Assembly: GCA_003149935.1 (NCBI GenBank)
Contig: QAMH01000004.1
Coordinates: forward strand, 265,160-329,159
Source of the DNA: Coriobacteriia bacterium
GTDB lineage: Bacteria > Actinomycetota > Coriobacteriia > Coriobacteriales > QAMH01
Direction of reading: 5' to 3'
Length of the DNA stretch: 64,000 bases
A model generated the notes under the pieces. It saw nothing but the letters and a program-made list of their open reading frames with translations. It did not search any database and was not told where the DNA came from. A program made the position numbers and the translations under genes. Shown piece after piece: positions 17,322 through 24,881 of the stretch. Position 1 is the first letter of the stretch; the number at the start of each line of letters is the position of its first letter.

Positions 17322-17343
17322 TGTATGTATTATAATACATACA
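17322..17343 (+). promoter_or_regulatory. 22-bp perfect palindrome over the -10 box of the HipA-like operon
   Basis: TGTATGTATTA followed at once by its own reverse complement, 11 bp each, without a spacer. It contains TATAAT at 17331-17336 and ends 25 bp before the GTG start at 17369. An XRE-type protein encoded by the second gene could bind here and shut the promoter, the normal arrangement of a self-regulated toxin-antitoxin operon. Confidence 0.7.
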
Positions 17344-17368
17344 ACAACATTAGACCGAGGAGCTGCCA

Positions 17369-18202
17369 GTGGGTACTCGCGATGTCATAAAGAAGTTACA
17401 AGACTACACGCATCTCGCGTGGGACGAGAAAGCCGTCACAAGTGGCACGGGTGGCACGTTCCTCAAGTCGCGTACCAAATCGAGTAGGGGAAACATCTAC
17501 TATAAGCTTTCCTGCTATGACCGACATCAGGGTATTTACGGACACGAATCCGTGAACGAGCTCATCGCGAGCCGTCTGCTCGATAATCTCGGCATTTCCC
17601 ATATCCCCTATAAGCTCGTACATGCACTTGTCATGGTGAAGGGGCAGACGCACGAGACGTGGCTCAGCGAGTCGAGGGACTATCGTCGTCCCCACGAGCG
17701 ACGCCAGGCCCTTGACACCTATATCGACCTGAATGCCCGGGGTGATGAGTCGCCACTCGAATTTTGCACGAAACGGGGATGGACGGATGCGATTAACGCG
17801 ATGATGGCGTTCGATTATCTCATCATCAATCGCGATCGCCATGGCGCGAACATCGAGGTTATCTTGCGTGACGGGACGGTCGAGCTTGCGCCACTTTTTG
17901 ACCATGGCGTCTCCTTCGCGTTTTCGTGTTACGACGACGAAGAGCGGATACGTACGTTCGATCCGATGGCTGACAGAAACGCAAACAACTACATCGGATC
18001 GCGTTCGCTCGAGCGCAATCTCGAACTTGTCCCGTCAGGCACGCTACAAGGCAGCGTGCTCTCTGATGGGGGTGCATCCCTTTTCCGGGGACTCGAAGAT
18101 GCGATGCCCGACTGCCTTCGGGAAAAGATATGGGAGATCGTCAGCACGCGCTGGCAGCATCTTGCAGACCTTGGCATAGCAAAGGAGCGTGGTGACCAAT
18201 GA
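17369..18202 (+). CDS. HipA-like Ser/Thr kinase, short form (candidate toxin)
   Basis: A 277-residue protein with the HipA catalytic core. The catalytic loop is NRDRHGAN (residues 154-161, catalytic D156) and the metal-binding motif is LFDHG with D178. The N-terminal part has a glycine-rich stretch (SGTGGTFLKS) that may be the nucleotide loop. It lacks the N-terminal subdomain of full HipA (about 440 residues), like the short kinase HipT. The GTG start follows GAGGAGCTGCC. It is first in a two-gene operon and overlaps the HTH gene by 4 bp. HipA-type kinases phosphorylate tRNA synthetases and arrest growth; the target here is unknown. Confidence 0.75.
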   Translation: MGTRDVIKKLQDYTHLAWDEKAVTSGTGGTFLKSRTKSSRGNIYYKLSCYDRHQGIYGHESVNELIASRLLDNLGISHIPYKLVHALVMVKGQTHETWLSESRDYRRPHERRQALDTYIDLNARGDESPLEFCTKRGWTDAINAMMAFDYLIINRDRHGANIEVILRDGTVELAPLFDHGVSFAFSCYDDEERIRTFDPMADRNANNYIGSRSLERNLELVPSGTLQGSVLSDGGASLFRGLEDAMPDCLREKIWEIVSTRWQHLADLGIAKERGDQ

Positions 18203-19377
18203 CGGTCGAATACTTTGCCATACGGGACAGCGCGCGCAGAAAGGCCTCGCCGTGCGCGTTCATGCGTCACGCCGATGATATAGGCTTCGAGATTGATATC
18301 GATTCAGACGTTTCCGTGGATGAAGTGCCGGCGTTCTTCGTTCCGTTTGTCGAGAAGGAGGAGCGCTATATCGGTGCGGACCTAGCCCTTCGTTGGGTAC
18401 GTGAGCGTGTGCCACCTCCGGGAAGGCAAAACCTGGGCGAGATTCTGGATGCCCATGGGCTTAGCGAATACAGCGAGCTTGCGCTGCTGCGGGCAGGACG
18501 TGGGGAGAGCTCTCAGGATAGTTTCGTCGTCGAGGAAATAGACGAGGCAAGCTACGAGTCAGGCCGCGTTGATCGAACGATGCAGCGCCGGCAGAAGCTC
18601 GGCCAGGAGATCAAAGCACGGCGCATGGGTCTGGGCATGTCCCAGCGCGAACTTGCGGATGCCATCGGCATCGACCAGCCGGCATTGAGTCGGATTGAGG
18701 CGGGCAAGGCCAATGTGACCTTCGACTTGCTGGCTGATATCGATGAGGTGCTTTCCGGGGATAGTCGGCCGATACTGAGTCTTACTAGACGCGCGTTGTG
18801 GAATGCGGAACGCAGAGAATTGCATGGGCTCATCAAGCGAAGCGCGCCATCGCTTGCCCAGGTATATAAGCGGCTGATTGACGAGCTTGAGGTGTATTTT
18901 GAAGATGCGGCATCGGCGAATGTGGATGCGCGGATTATCTCGTGGTGTTTCGAGGAGCTTGGCTCCACAATCGCGGGACTAGAGAAGGAAGCGCCTGCAT
19001 TCGAGGGATGCATGAGCCAACTCATTGTCCTTGAGGACACTCTGAAGGATGCGCTCGAGAAGCTTCTCGATGCAAACGAGGAGCTCTTCGAGTTGACCAG
19101 GAGAGCCAATCGTGTCGATGCCAAAGGCAAGTACGTGGCTCCAGGGCAAGACGATTTCAGCACGTTTCTTGCGTTGTTTGAGGCTAGCGACATGCAAGAT
19201 GCGGTGATGCACGTGTTAAGGAATCCGTACTGGTTAGATGCATTGAGCGATGCAGGGTTAACCGAGCACCGCACCGACCTTGGGGCAGGCAGTGAGTTCG
19301 GCACGCAGCTTCGCGTTTGGCGGACCGGAGGAGCAACATGCCATGCTCGAGTCCGAGGGCGTGGATTTCGACGATGA
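18199..19377 (+). CDS. XRE-type HTH protein with long N- and C-terminal domains (candidate antitoxin)
   Basis: A 392-residue protein. Residues 1-115 form a globular domain with the helical patch ALRWVRERVPPPGRQNLGEI and SEYSELALLRAGRG. An XRE helix-turn-helix lies at about 133-182 (ARRMGLGMSQRELADAIGID, then QPALSRIEAGKANVTFDLL). Residues 200-370 are helical with no recognised domain. It overlaps the kinase gene by 4 bp. The N-terminal domain has the size and general rhythm of the HipA N-subdomain or HipS, so the protein may be a HipS::HipB fusion; that is an inference. The last 20 residues are basic and of low complexity, and a better-looking tail lies in another frame (see 19343). Confidence 0.7.
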   Translation: MTVEYFAIRDSARRKASPCAFMRHADDIGFEIDIDSDVSVDEVPAFFVPFVEKEERYIGADLALRWVRERVPPPGRQNLGEILDAHGLSEYSELALLRAGRGESSQDSFVVEEIDEASYESGRVDRTMQRRQKLGQEIKARRMGLGMSQRELADAIGIDQPALSRIEAGKANVTFDLLADIDEVLSGDSRPILSLTRRALWNAERRELHGLIKRSAPSLAQVYKRLIDELEVYFEDAASANVDARIISWCFEELGSTIAGLEKEAPAFEGCMSQLIVLEDTLKDALEKLLDANEELFELTRRANRVDAKGKYVAPGQDDFSTFLALFEASDMQDAVMHVLRNPYWLDALSDAGLTEHRTDLGAGSEFGTQLRVWRTGGATCHARVRGRGFRR

Positions 19378-19513
19378 CGGCCGTGTGATGATGGAGAAAT
19401 GCCAGTGGGATGATTGCGGCGTCGATTGGGAGACGGAGCTGGTGCAGTGGCCACTTCACGATTGCGAGAGTTGCGATGAGCCGAGGAAAGATTGCAAGAG
19501 GACACTGGCTTAA
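19343..19513 (+). CDS. Small acidic Cys-containing ORF, or displaced tail of the HTH protein
   Basis: A 56-residue frame overlapping the end of the HTH gene in another phase. It reads MLESEGVDFDDDGRVMMEKC then CGVDWETELVQW and ends with CESC. A GGAGGAG site lies 10 bp upstream. Cysteines in C-x4-C and C-x2-C spacing could bind zinc. Its composition looks more protein-like than the final basic residues of the HTH protein, so a frameshift near 19280-19330 may have separated it. No family recognised. Confidence 0.35.
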   Translation: MLESEGVDFDDDGRVMMEKCQWDDCGVDWETELVQWPLHDCESCDEPRKDCKRTLA

Positions 19514-19530
19514 AGCTGCCGTAGTCTCAA

Positions 19531-19908
19531 TTACTCCTCTTTCACCTCCACCATCGCATATTCCACCCGCTGCTTGGCCTCTGCCTTGCGGCGATACGCC
19601 GTCGAGCGTGACACGCCAAGGGCCTCGGCGATTGTCTCGGCTGCCGTTCTGACGAGCCAGTCGTCGGTCTCCGATTCGCTCATGCCGGCAATTGCGCTGT
19701 CGGCAGGCGCTTGCTTTCTCTTGCGACCGGCGCCGCGCTTGTAGGCATCGCGGTCGTACTCGAAGACGAGCTCGCCGCCGGCGGGAGGGTCGGGAAGTGT
19801 GACGGTGATGCCCATCGCGCCCAGGTCACGGGCCAGTGTCTGTATGGCAGATGTCTCTTTATCGCCAATCTTCCCTGACAGGGGAATGATTACTCTTACC
19901 AGGCTCAT
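19531..19908 (-). CDS. Small protein with C-terminal helix-turn-helix
   Basis: A 125-residue protein. Residues 1-55 have a beta-rich pattern (LVRVIIPLSGKIGDKETSAI, TVTLPDPPAGGELVFEY); a basic linker with RKRKQ follows, then an HTH near 88-115 (AAETIAEALGVSRSTAYRRK) like those of resolvases and small phage or plasmid DNA-binding proteins. It is convergent with the HipA-like operon and divergent from the SOS-box promoter 81 bp upstream of its start, so it might be affected by LexA too. No family name recognised; a role as a regulator is inferred from the HTH. Confidence 0.6.
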   Translation of the reverse strand: MSLVRVIIPLSGKIGDKETSAIQTLARDLGAMGITVTLPDPPAGGELVFEYDRDAYKRGAGRKRKQAPADSAIAGMSESETDDWLVRTAAETIAEALGVSRSTAYRRKAEAKQRVEYAMVEVKEE

Positions 19909-19981
19909 GCGTGTCCCTCATTTCGCGTGGATGATCTCATTGTATCCCAAAATTAAATATGACATATACGGATTGTGTTGC

Positions 19982-20000
19982 TATAATAGAACAAATGTTC
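19982..20000 (+). promoter_or_regulatory. -10 box with adjacent LexA (SOS) box
   Basis: TATAAT at 19982-19987 is followed after one base by GAACAAATGTTC (19989-20000) and G, matching the Gram-positive/actinobacterial LexA consensus (C)GAAC-N4-GTTC(G). LexA bound here would block initiation until DNA damage. The same module occurs at 49206-49224. It reads toward the small peptide at 20121. Confidence 0.75.
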
Positions 20001-20120
20001 GTATACGAGCAGAGAAGCATCTGCTCCTTGAAATCTGAACACCGGGTCGCTCGTCGCGAAAGCGGCTGGTGATATGGGTAGGTGCAAGCGTATCTCGCTA
20101 GGCAGAAAGCAGGTACGCGT

Positions 20121-20216
20121 ATGGATATGGAGTTTCTGGTCGCCTTGTTGCAGCTGTATGCCTCGATTGCCGCTCTGCTCGTGGCGGTCGTGGTAGGCAC
20201 AAGGCAGATGAAATGA
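20121..20216 (+). CDS. 31-residue hydrophobic peptide, candidate SOS-induced type I toxin
   Basis: A single-helix peptide with an acidic start (MDMEFL), one hydrophobic helix (VALLQLYASIAALLVAVVV) and a basic end (GTRQMK). Size and layout match the holin-like small toxins of type I systems (TxpA/BsrG-like, Hol-Tox family), which sit in the membrane and depolarise it. The gene is 120 bp downstream of a LexA-box promoter, as with SOS-controlled TisB. The ribosome-binding site is poor (AGCAGGT), and the leader is long, which suits RNA-level control. Expression and toxicity are inferred. Confidence 0.55.
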   Translation: MDMEFLVALLQLYASIAALLVAVVVGTRQMK

Positions 20217-20320
20217 AATAACCACCCACAATGTGAGTGGCTATCTCGCTCAAGTAACTGATAGGAATACTTGAGATACGCGCACCGTTGCAGCGGTGAG
20301 TGCCTACCCATCCTATCATA
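20217..20320 (-). ncRNA. Possible antisense RNA (antitoxin) opposite the peptide's 3' region
   Basis: Read on the minus strand, a hairpin at 20222-20240 (CCACTCAC / GTGGGTGG with one wobble) is followed by TTATTTCATTT, a plausible terminator ending at the stop codon of the peptide. A TATGAT sequence near 20320 could be its -10. Another perfect hairpin, CTCAAGTA / TACTTGAG, lies at 20249-20275. This is the convergent layout of TxpA/RatA. No transcript evidence; low confidence. Confidence 0.25.
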
Positions 20321-20617
20321 CTGCGTGGTTAAAGTCCATGGTCAGAACAGCTTCTCACTTCCCGTACGCCCCGTTGTCGTGCTTCGTCGCCGTCACTATC
20401 GAGAAGTGAAAGATCGGCTTGTCCACGCGGCGGATGCCGACGCGCATGTGCGGCATGCCAGCAGGCAGAAGATGATGCTCGTCTTGGTCAGCAGATGCTC
20501 TTTGCTATCGAGCGCGAGCATGATCTCGCCACCGAGGTTGTAAGAGTCATTCAGATGCGATGACCCTTCATGGCATTTACAATGATGCCAAAGTCCGCGT
20601 CTCAAGGAGAACCGTTC
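20276..20617. other. Intergenic stretch with hairpins and a possible coding remnant
   Basis: A small hairpin CACCG / CGGTG lies near 20287-20302. On the minus strand a 33-residue frame at 20355-20456 (ending KHDNGAYGK) has the GC-rich third positions of real genes in this genome, but it is not a known domain and lacks an upstream part. It may be the end of a lost gene. No promoter stands out for the gene at 20618. Confidence 0.3.
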
Positions 20618-21064
20618 GTGCTCATTCGCGAGGAACATGGCGACAGACGGCGTCACCTGCCCCTGCTCCTGCTTGCCGATGAGCAGGAAAGCATGGTCGA
20701 TCGCTATCTCGACGAAGGCACGATGTACGTCCTGGAGGTCGACGGCGTCGTGGTGGGCGAGTGCGTTGTGAACGATGTGGGCAACGGCGTGCTGGAGATC
20801 AAGAACATCGCTGTCAATCCCTCTCACCAGCACCAGGGTTATGGGCGCATACTCATCGACTTCGTGGCCATGCGCCATGCAGGCGAGTATGACATCCTGC
20901 AAGTGGGGACAGGCGACAGTCCGCTCACCGTGCCGTTTTACGAGCGATGCGGCTTCGAGCGCTCTCATGTGGTCGAAGGATTCTTCACGGAAAACTACGA
21001 CCATCCCATATTCGAGGGCGGTGTTCGGCTTGTCGACATGGTCTATCTGCGCAAGCGTTTGTAG
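20618..21064 (+). CDS. GNAT-family N-acetyltransferase
   Basis: A 148-residue acetyltransferase. The acetyl-CoA site is in NPSHQHQGYGRILIDFVAM (residues about 68-86, Q-x-x-G-x-G/A). The preceding strand GVLEIKNIAV and following PLTVPFYERCGF are classical motifs A and B. The GTG start is chosen because AAGGAGA lies 7 bp upstream; an ATG at 20570 has no site. Acceptor unknown. It stands before the GrpB gene on the same strand with a 111-bp gap. Confidence 0.85.
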   Translation: MLIREEHGDRRRHLPLLLLADEQESMVDRYLDEGTMYVLEVDGVVVGECVVNDVGNGVLEIKNIAVNPSHQHQGYGRILIDFVAMRHAGEYDILQVGTGDSPLTVPFYERCGFERSHVVEGFFTENYDHPIFEGGVRLVDMVYLRKRL

Positions 21065-21175
21065 ATGGAGCTTGGGTTTACCGTGCGGCGGTTCCTCTTA
21101 TCCTTTCGCGCCTGTCCTAATCCGGCTAAGAGTATTTACAATGACTCCATGGCCACGACCAAAGGAGCGCTACCT

Positions 21176-21745
21176 GTGTCCAAATCCTTGACCGACATGT
21201 CCCTTGAGGAGCTCTGGCAGCTCTTTCCCATCGAGCTCGTGGAGCATCGGGATTGCTGGGCTGGCTGGTATCGAGAGGAGGCCTCCGCGCTCGATGGCAT
21301 CCTGTCTCCGGGCCTGCCGCATGCAATCCACCACATCGGTAGCACGGCAATCGATGGCATCTGGGCAAAACCCATCGTCGACATTCTCGTCGAGCTACCC
21401 GATGATGCGGCCATCGAATCCGCCAAGGCACGGCTTGCAGCCCATGGCTACCTGGCCATGGCCGACCGCGACCTCAACAAGGGCTACACGCCGGAAGGCT
21501 TCGCCGAGCGGGTTTTCCACGTCCACTTGCGCATTGCCGGCGACAATGATGAGCTTTACTTCCGCGATTATCTCAACGCCCATCCCGATGTCGCCCAAGA
21601 GTACGAGCGCCTCAAGCTCTCGCTTTGGAAGGAGTTCGAGCACGACCGCGATGGTTACACGCAGGCGAAGGCCGCCTTCGTCAGGAAGCACACGGACCTC
21701 GCCAAGGCCGAGCATTCGTCTGGCACGGACGTGTTACCCTGCTGA
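21176..21745 (+). CDS. GrpB/UPF0157-family protein
   Basis: A 189-residue member of the GrpB family, related to nucleotidyltransferases. The family signature is ALPHAIHHIGSTAI-like: here GLPHAIHHIGSTAIDGIWAK, then PIVDILVEL with the conserved acidic residue. HVHLRIAGDNDELYFRDYL followed by the ending region DRDGYTQAKAAFV match the family to its end. The GTG start follows AAAGGAG. GrpB proteins are often next to acetyltransferases and resistance genes; the biochemical role is not established. The stop codon overlaps an inverted repeat (21731-21763). Confidence 0.85.
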   Translation: MSKSLTDMSLEELWQLFPIELVEHRDCWAGWYREEASALDGILSPGLPHAIHHIGSTAIDGIWAKPIVDILVELPDDAAIESAKARLAAHGYLAMADRDLNKGYTPEGFAERVFHVHLRIAGDNDELYFRDYLNAHPDVAQEYERLKLSLWKEFEHDRDGYTQAKAAFVRKHTDLAKAEHSSGTDVLPC

Positions 21746-21763
21746 GTAACACATGTGGTTACT
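21731..21763. promoter_or_regulatory. Overlapping inverted repeats before the small gene at 21777
   Basis: GTGTTAC (21731-21737) pairs with GTAACAC (21746-21752); in addition AGTAAC (21745-21750) pairs with GTTACT (21758-21763) around ACATGTG. The GTAAC/GTTAC arms recall those at 15018-15060 and, inverted, 204-223. Operator or terminator of the GrpB gene; function unclear. Confidence 0.4.
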
Positions 21764-21776
21764 TGAAGGAGCAGAC

Positions 21777-21962
21777 ATGGAAGCCGGTACGCAGATGAAG
21801 GGTCATGTGGACTCCACGTTGAAGGAGACGGCCGAAGACATCCGCTGCGAAGATCATCCGCAGCAGGAAGCTGCGACAGCGCCGGGAGAACTTCCCGCGG
21901 ACAAGAAGGCACTCGCAGATGAGCTCATCAAGCAGTATCGCCTCGAGGAGCTCTGCAGGTAA
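21777..21962 (+). CDS. Small acidic hypothetical protein
   Basis: A 61-residue hydrophilic protein with a good AAGGAG site 5 bp upstream of its ATG. It is rich in E, D and K, has one Cys near the middle and one at the end (EELCR), and a helical C-terminal half (ADKKALADELIKQYRLEELC). No signal peptide or membrane segment and no domain recognised. It is followed by a terminator hairpin and convergent with the AIM24 gene, so it seems to be its own unit with the repeat at 21731 upstream. Confidence 0.6.
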   Translation: MEAGTQMKGHVDSTLKETAEDIRCEDHPQQEAATAPGELPADKKALADELIKQYRLEELCR

Positions 21963-21975
21963 TACGCATCCATGA

Positions 21976-22012
21976 GAAGCGGCAGGGGTTGCTCCTCGCC
22001 GCTTCATCTTCA
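21976..22012 (+). terminator. Hairpin terminator after the small acidic gene
   Basis: GAAGCGGC (21976-21983) pairs with GCCGCTTC (21998-22005) around a 14-nt loop with further GGG/CTC pairing, followed by ATCTT. It separates two convergent genes. Confidence 0.6.
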
Positions 22013-22070
22013 GGAATAGCTTGCATTCGAAGCCGCATGCGGGAATTGCTCCGCGCCTGTGCCGCCTTCG

Positions 22071-22745
22071 CTAGCTGGAGACGGGCAGGTGCGCGGCGAT
22101 GGAGTTTGCCAGCGTCGCGAGCGGCATCGTCTGCAGCCACAGCGTACCCGGGCCAGTCACCTTCGTGTTGAAGAGGCCTTCGCCGCCCAGCATGATGTTC
22201 TTGGCTCCATGGATGCGCTCGACCTCGATCGTCATGCCCTCGGTAAATCCGAGCACGTTGCCGGTGTCAATGAGCATGCTCTGCCCGGCGGCCAGCTCGT
22301 ACTTCATCAGCTCGCCATCACATTCCAGAAAGACGATGCCCTGACCGCTCATGCGCTGCATGATGAAGCCCTCGCCGCCAAAGAAGCCGCCACTCATCTT
22401 CTTATTGAAGAAGATCGACAAATCAACGCCCATCTCCGAGGCGAGAAACGACATCTTCTGGGCGATGAAGCCCTTGCCAGGCTCGATTTGGATGGGAAGG
22501 ATCTTGCCGGGAAAGCTCGAACCGAACGCGATGAGGCCGGCCGATGACGCGGTATAGATGTTCTGGAACATGGACTCGCCCGAGAACATCTTGGAGAACA
22601 TCTTACCGACACCGCCGCCAGTCGTCTCCATGGTCATGCAGGGATCCATCCACACCATCGATCCCTTCTCGGTCTTCATCTGCTCACCGGCCTCCAGGTG
22701 GCAGACCACTACGGGAAACGCTCCGCCTTCGATTTCGTATTGCAT
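22071..22745 (-). CDS. AIM24/TIGR00266-family protein
   Basis: A 224-residue beta-rich protein of the AIM24 family: MQYEIEGGAFPVVVCHLEAG at the start, GSMVWMDPCMTMET near 28-42, a Met/Gly/Phe-rich middle (KMFSKMFSGESMFQNIYTA) and the ending GLFNTKVTGPGTLWLQTMP. These phrases are the standard hallmarks, and length is normal. The bacterial function is not known; structures show a beta-helix trimer. Monocistronic, with a GGAGG site upstream, convergent with the small gene at 21777. Confidence 0.9.
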   Translation of the reverse strand: MQYEIEGGAFPVVVCHLEAGEQMKTEKGSMVWMDPCMTMETTGGGVGKMFSKMFSGESMFQNIYTASSAGLIAFGSSFPGKILPIQIEPGKGFIAQKMSFLASEMGVDLSIFFNKKMSGGFFGGEGFIMQRMSGQGIVFLECDGELMKYELAAGQSMLIDTGNVLGFTEGMTIEVERIHGAKNIMLGGEGLFNTKVTGPGTLWLQTMPLATLANSIAAHLPVSS

Positions 22746-23085
22746 GGGTCCTCCTCGACTTGGGCATTCGAACCATCGGGAGCGCCATTATAAGCGGTTT
22801 GCCATGCACGACGGTCGCAAACCGACGCTTCCCGGCGTGCGCGGAGTCCCGTGCGATGCTGCGTGTCGATATCGTTTCCCTGACGGTTCGGTGACGTGGG
22901 GTCGATGGCTTTGAAGCATGCCTTTAGAATGACCGTGACCTGCTCCTTCGATTCGGCCAGCTGATGTGCGATGAATCAAGGAAATCGCACCGAGCGTAGC
23001 AGCCGCGCACATGCCAGTGTTTAACAAAATCCCTTGGATTATGAAACGTGAGTATGGTTTTATGGTGACTCCGAAAGGGGTACTC
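22746..23085. other. Divergent intergenic region of AIM24 and TetR genes
   Basis: About 340 bp between divergent genes. The GC-rich left half has no codon structure I trust. The last 70 bp before 23086 are AT-richer (TTTAACAAAATC near 23021) and probably hold the TetR promoter, but no clear -35/-10 pair or palindrome is seen. Confidence 0.4.
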
Positions 23086-23793
23086 ATGACTAATATCCCC
23101 CGATATGGCAACCGCACGCCCGCCAAAGCGGCTTCACATGTCAGACCTCGACGCAAGAATCTCATGGAAACACGACGTCTTTCTGGGACGCAGGGCTCGA
23201 TCGTGAGCGCGGCACGCAAACTCATAGAGCGCAATGGAGTCCATGCGACGACGGTCACCGCCATCGCCGAGGAAGCCAACGTCACGCGCGAGCTCGTCTA
23301 CTATCACTTCCAAAACAAGAATGGCGTCATAGAGGCGCTGCTCGATGACTATGTCGAGGATCTTGTGGAAAGCGTCATCACGTGGAACGAGGAGCGCACC
23401 TTCGGCGACACCGCCGGGTCGCTCAAGAAGTGCATACGCACCTTCCGTTACGTGCTCTACGATGCAAAGGGCAAACCGCGCCCGATGATTCACGTGCTCG
23501 AGGAGCTGGGGGTGCGCGATGCGTTCGGCGTGCGGGCAGCGCAGGAGACGGTGGACTGCTTCAGCGACCACATCGTCACGGAGTATGCGGCCCATCATCA
23601 GATCGAGATCGACCTCGTATACGAAATGCTCTGCGTCACGATTTACGGCCTGGTGGGGTTAGCCAAGATCAAGCCCAGCGTCTCGGACGAGGAGCTCATG
23701 AAGATCGTGGAGCAGACGCTCCGCCTTGACATGGGTGTGATCGAGGAAGCCGGGAGCAAGCGCGAGGCCACCCCAAACGCATCCGAGGCATAG
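23086..23793 (+). CDS. TetR/AcrR-family transcriptional regulator
   Basis: A 235-residue TetR protein. After a basic N-terminal extension of about 40 residues comes the DNA-binding domain: IVSAARKLIERNGVHATTV, TAIAEEANVTRELVYYHFQN, NGVIEALLDDYV (helix 1 to helix 4). The C-terminal ligand-binding region fills the rest. The ATG at 23086 follows GAAAGGGG; upstream in-frame ATGs at 23011 and 23062 lack sites. It is convergent with an EamA exporter ending 8 bp away, not divergent, so its target is not obvious. Confidence 0.88.
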   Translation: MTNIPRYGNRTPAKAASHVRPRRKNLMETRRLSGTQGSIVSAARKLIERNGVHATTVTAIAEEANVTRELVYYHFQNKNGVIEALLDDYVEDLVESVITWNEERTFGDTAGSLKKCIRTFRYVLYDAKGKPRPMIHVLEELGVRDAFGVRAAQETVDCFSDHIVTEYAAHHQIEIDLVYEMLCVTIYGLVGLAKIKPSVSDEELMKIVEQTLRLDMGVIEEAGSKREATPNASEA

Positions 23794-23800
23794 CCCCGTC

Positions 23801-24691
23801 CTATGCCGTATCTTTGCCCTTCAGGGTAATGACGAGGACGGATGCGACGATGACGACTGCGCCGACGAGCTGGATGACGGATAGTGTCTCGCCTAGGATG
23901 AGCCATGCCAGGAAGAGCGATGCGGGGGTTTCGATCAAGCTGAGTATCGCCGCCTTGGTGGAGCCGATGTACTTGATCGCGACGATGTAGAGGACAATCG
24001 GCAGGATCGTGGCAATGATGGCAAAGCCGGACGCGATGCCAAAGCGGTACAGGTCAAATCCCATGAAGGCGCCGGGGACCTCTGGGGCAAACAGAACGAG
24101 CGATGCCACCAGGCAGACCGTCGACATCGTGAACGTCGAGGTAAACGAGCTCTCCTCGGAGCTTGTGACGTGGATTATCACGGAATAGCCCGCGAACGAA
24201 AGGCAGGCGAGGACCGAGAAAAGCACCCCAAGGGGCTCCATGAACACGGCATGCGGCTCGAGTATTCCGGATATGAGGATGATGCCGATGATGGAAAGCG
24301 CCAATGCCATCACCACGCGCCAGGTCATCTTTTCCTTGAAGACTATCGTGTTGAGCAGGGCGACCACGGCGGGAAACGTATAGAAGATGCACGTCACGAG
24401 ACCGGCATTCATATGCTGCACCGCAAGGAGATAAATCCATGCCGAAAGGAAGAAGAATGCCGACTGGATGTATGTCTCCTTATGACGGCTGAACAATCGG
24501 TGCTTGCGCCATATCAGCAGCAGGGCACCGAGATAAACTACGGTGAACCCCATGCGCAGTATCATCGCCTGGCTGGAATCGAGACCCGTGGCATACAACA
24601 GCTTGCCGAAGATGCCCATGGTCGAGTATAAAATCGCCTGGATGATGGCGGTCGAATATCCTATGAGATTGGCTGAGGCTTTGCTGCCCAT
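23801..24691 (-). CDS. EamA-family (DMT superfamily) transporter
   Basis: A 296-residue protein with ten predicted helices in two EamA repeats (about residues 10-140 and 160-290). GLVTCIFYTFPAVVALLNTIVFKEKMTW near the end of the first repeat and STKAAILSLIETPASLFLAW followed by LGETLS in the second are standard EamA signatures. The start MGSKASANLIGYS is preferred to an upstream in-frame codon because the extra residues are hydrophilic and not family-like. Metabolite exporter of unknown substrate. Confidence 0.85.
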   Translation of the reverse strand: MGSKASANLIGYSTAIIQAILYSTMGIFGKLLYATGLDSSQAMILRMGFTVVYLGALLLIWRKHRLFSRHKETYIQSAFFFLSAWIYLLAVQHMNAGLVTCIFYTFPAVVALLNTIVFKEKMTWRVVMALALSIIGIILISGILEPHAVFMEPLGVLFSVLACLSFAGYSVIIHVTSSEESSFTSTFTMSTVCLVASLVLFAPEVPGAFMGFDLYRFGIASGFAIIATILPIVLYIVAIKYIGSTKAAILSLIETPASLFLAWLILGETLSVIQLVGAVVIVASVLVITLKGKDTA

Positions 24692-24881
24692 CGATAGCCC
24701 CCATTGCGAGAAAGCGTGACTTCGGTCAATTGTATACGACAAGCCATTCTCGCCGAATGGATTTCTCGGCATCGCCTGCGAGAGACCCCTTTGTGCATGA
24801 GCGCAACAGATGGTTGCTTGAGCTGCGCGCTGCCGTGGCGGACAATCATGGCCAGTCGAGAATCAATCGGAAGGCAATGTC

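Noticed and set aside
22788..23285. 165-codon minus-strand frame before the TetR gene
   Set aside because: It runs opposite the first part of the TetR gene, has no ribosome-binding site, and its translation shows no domain.
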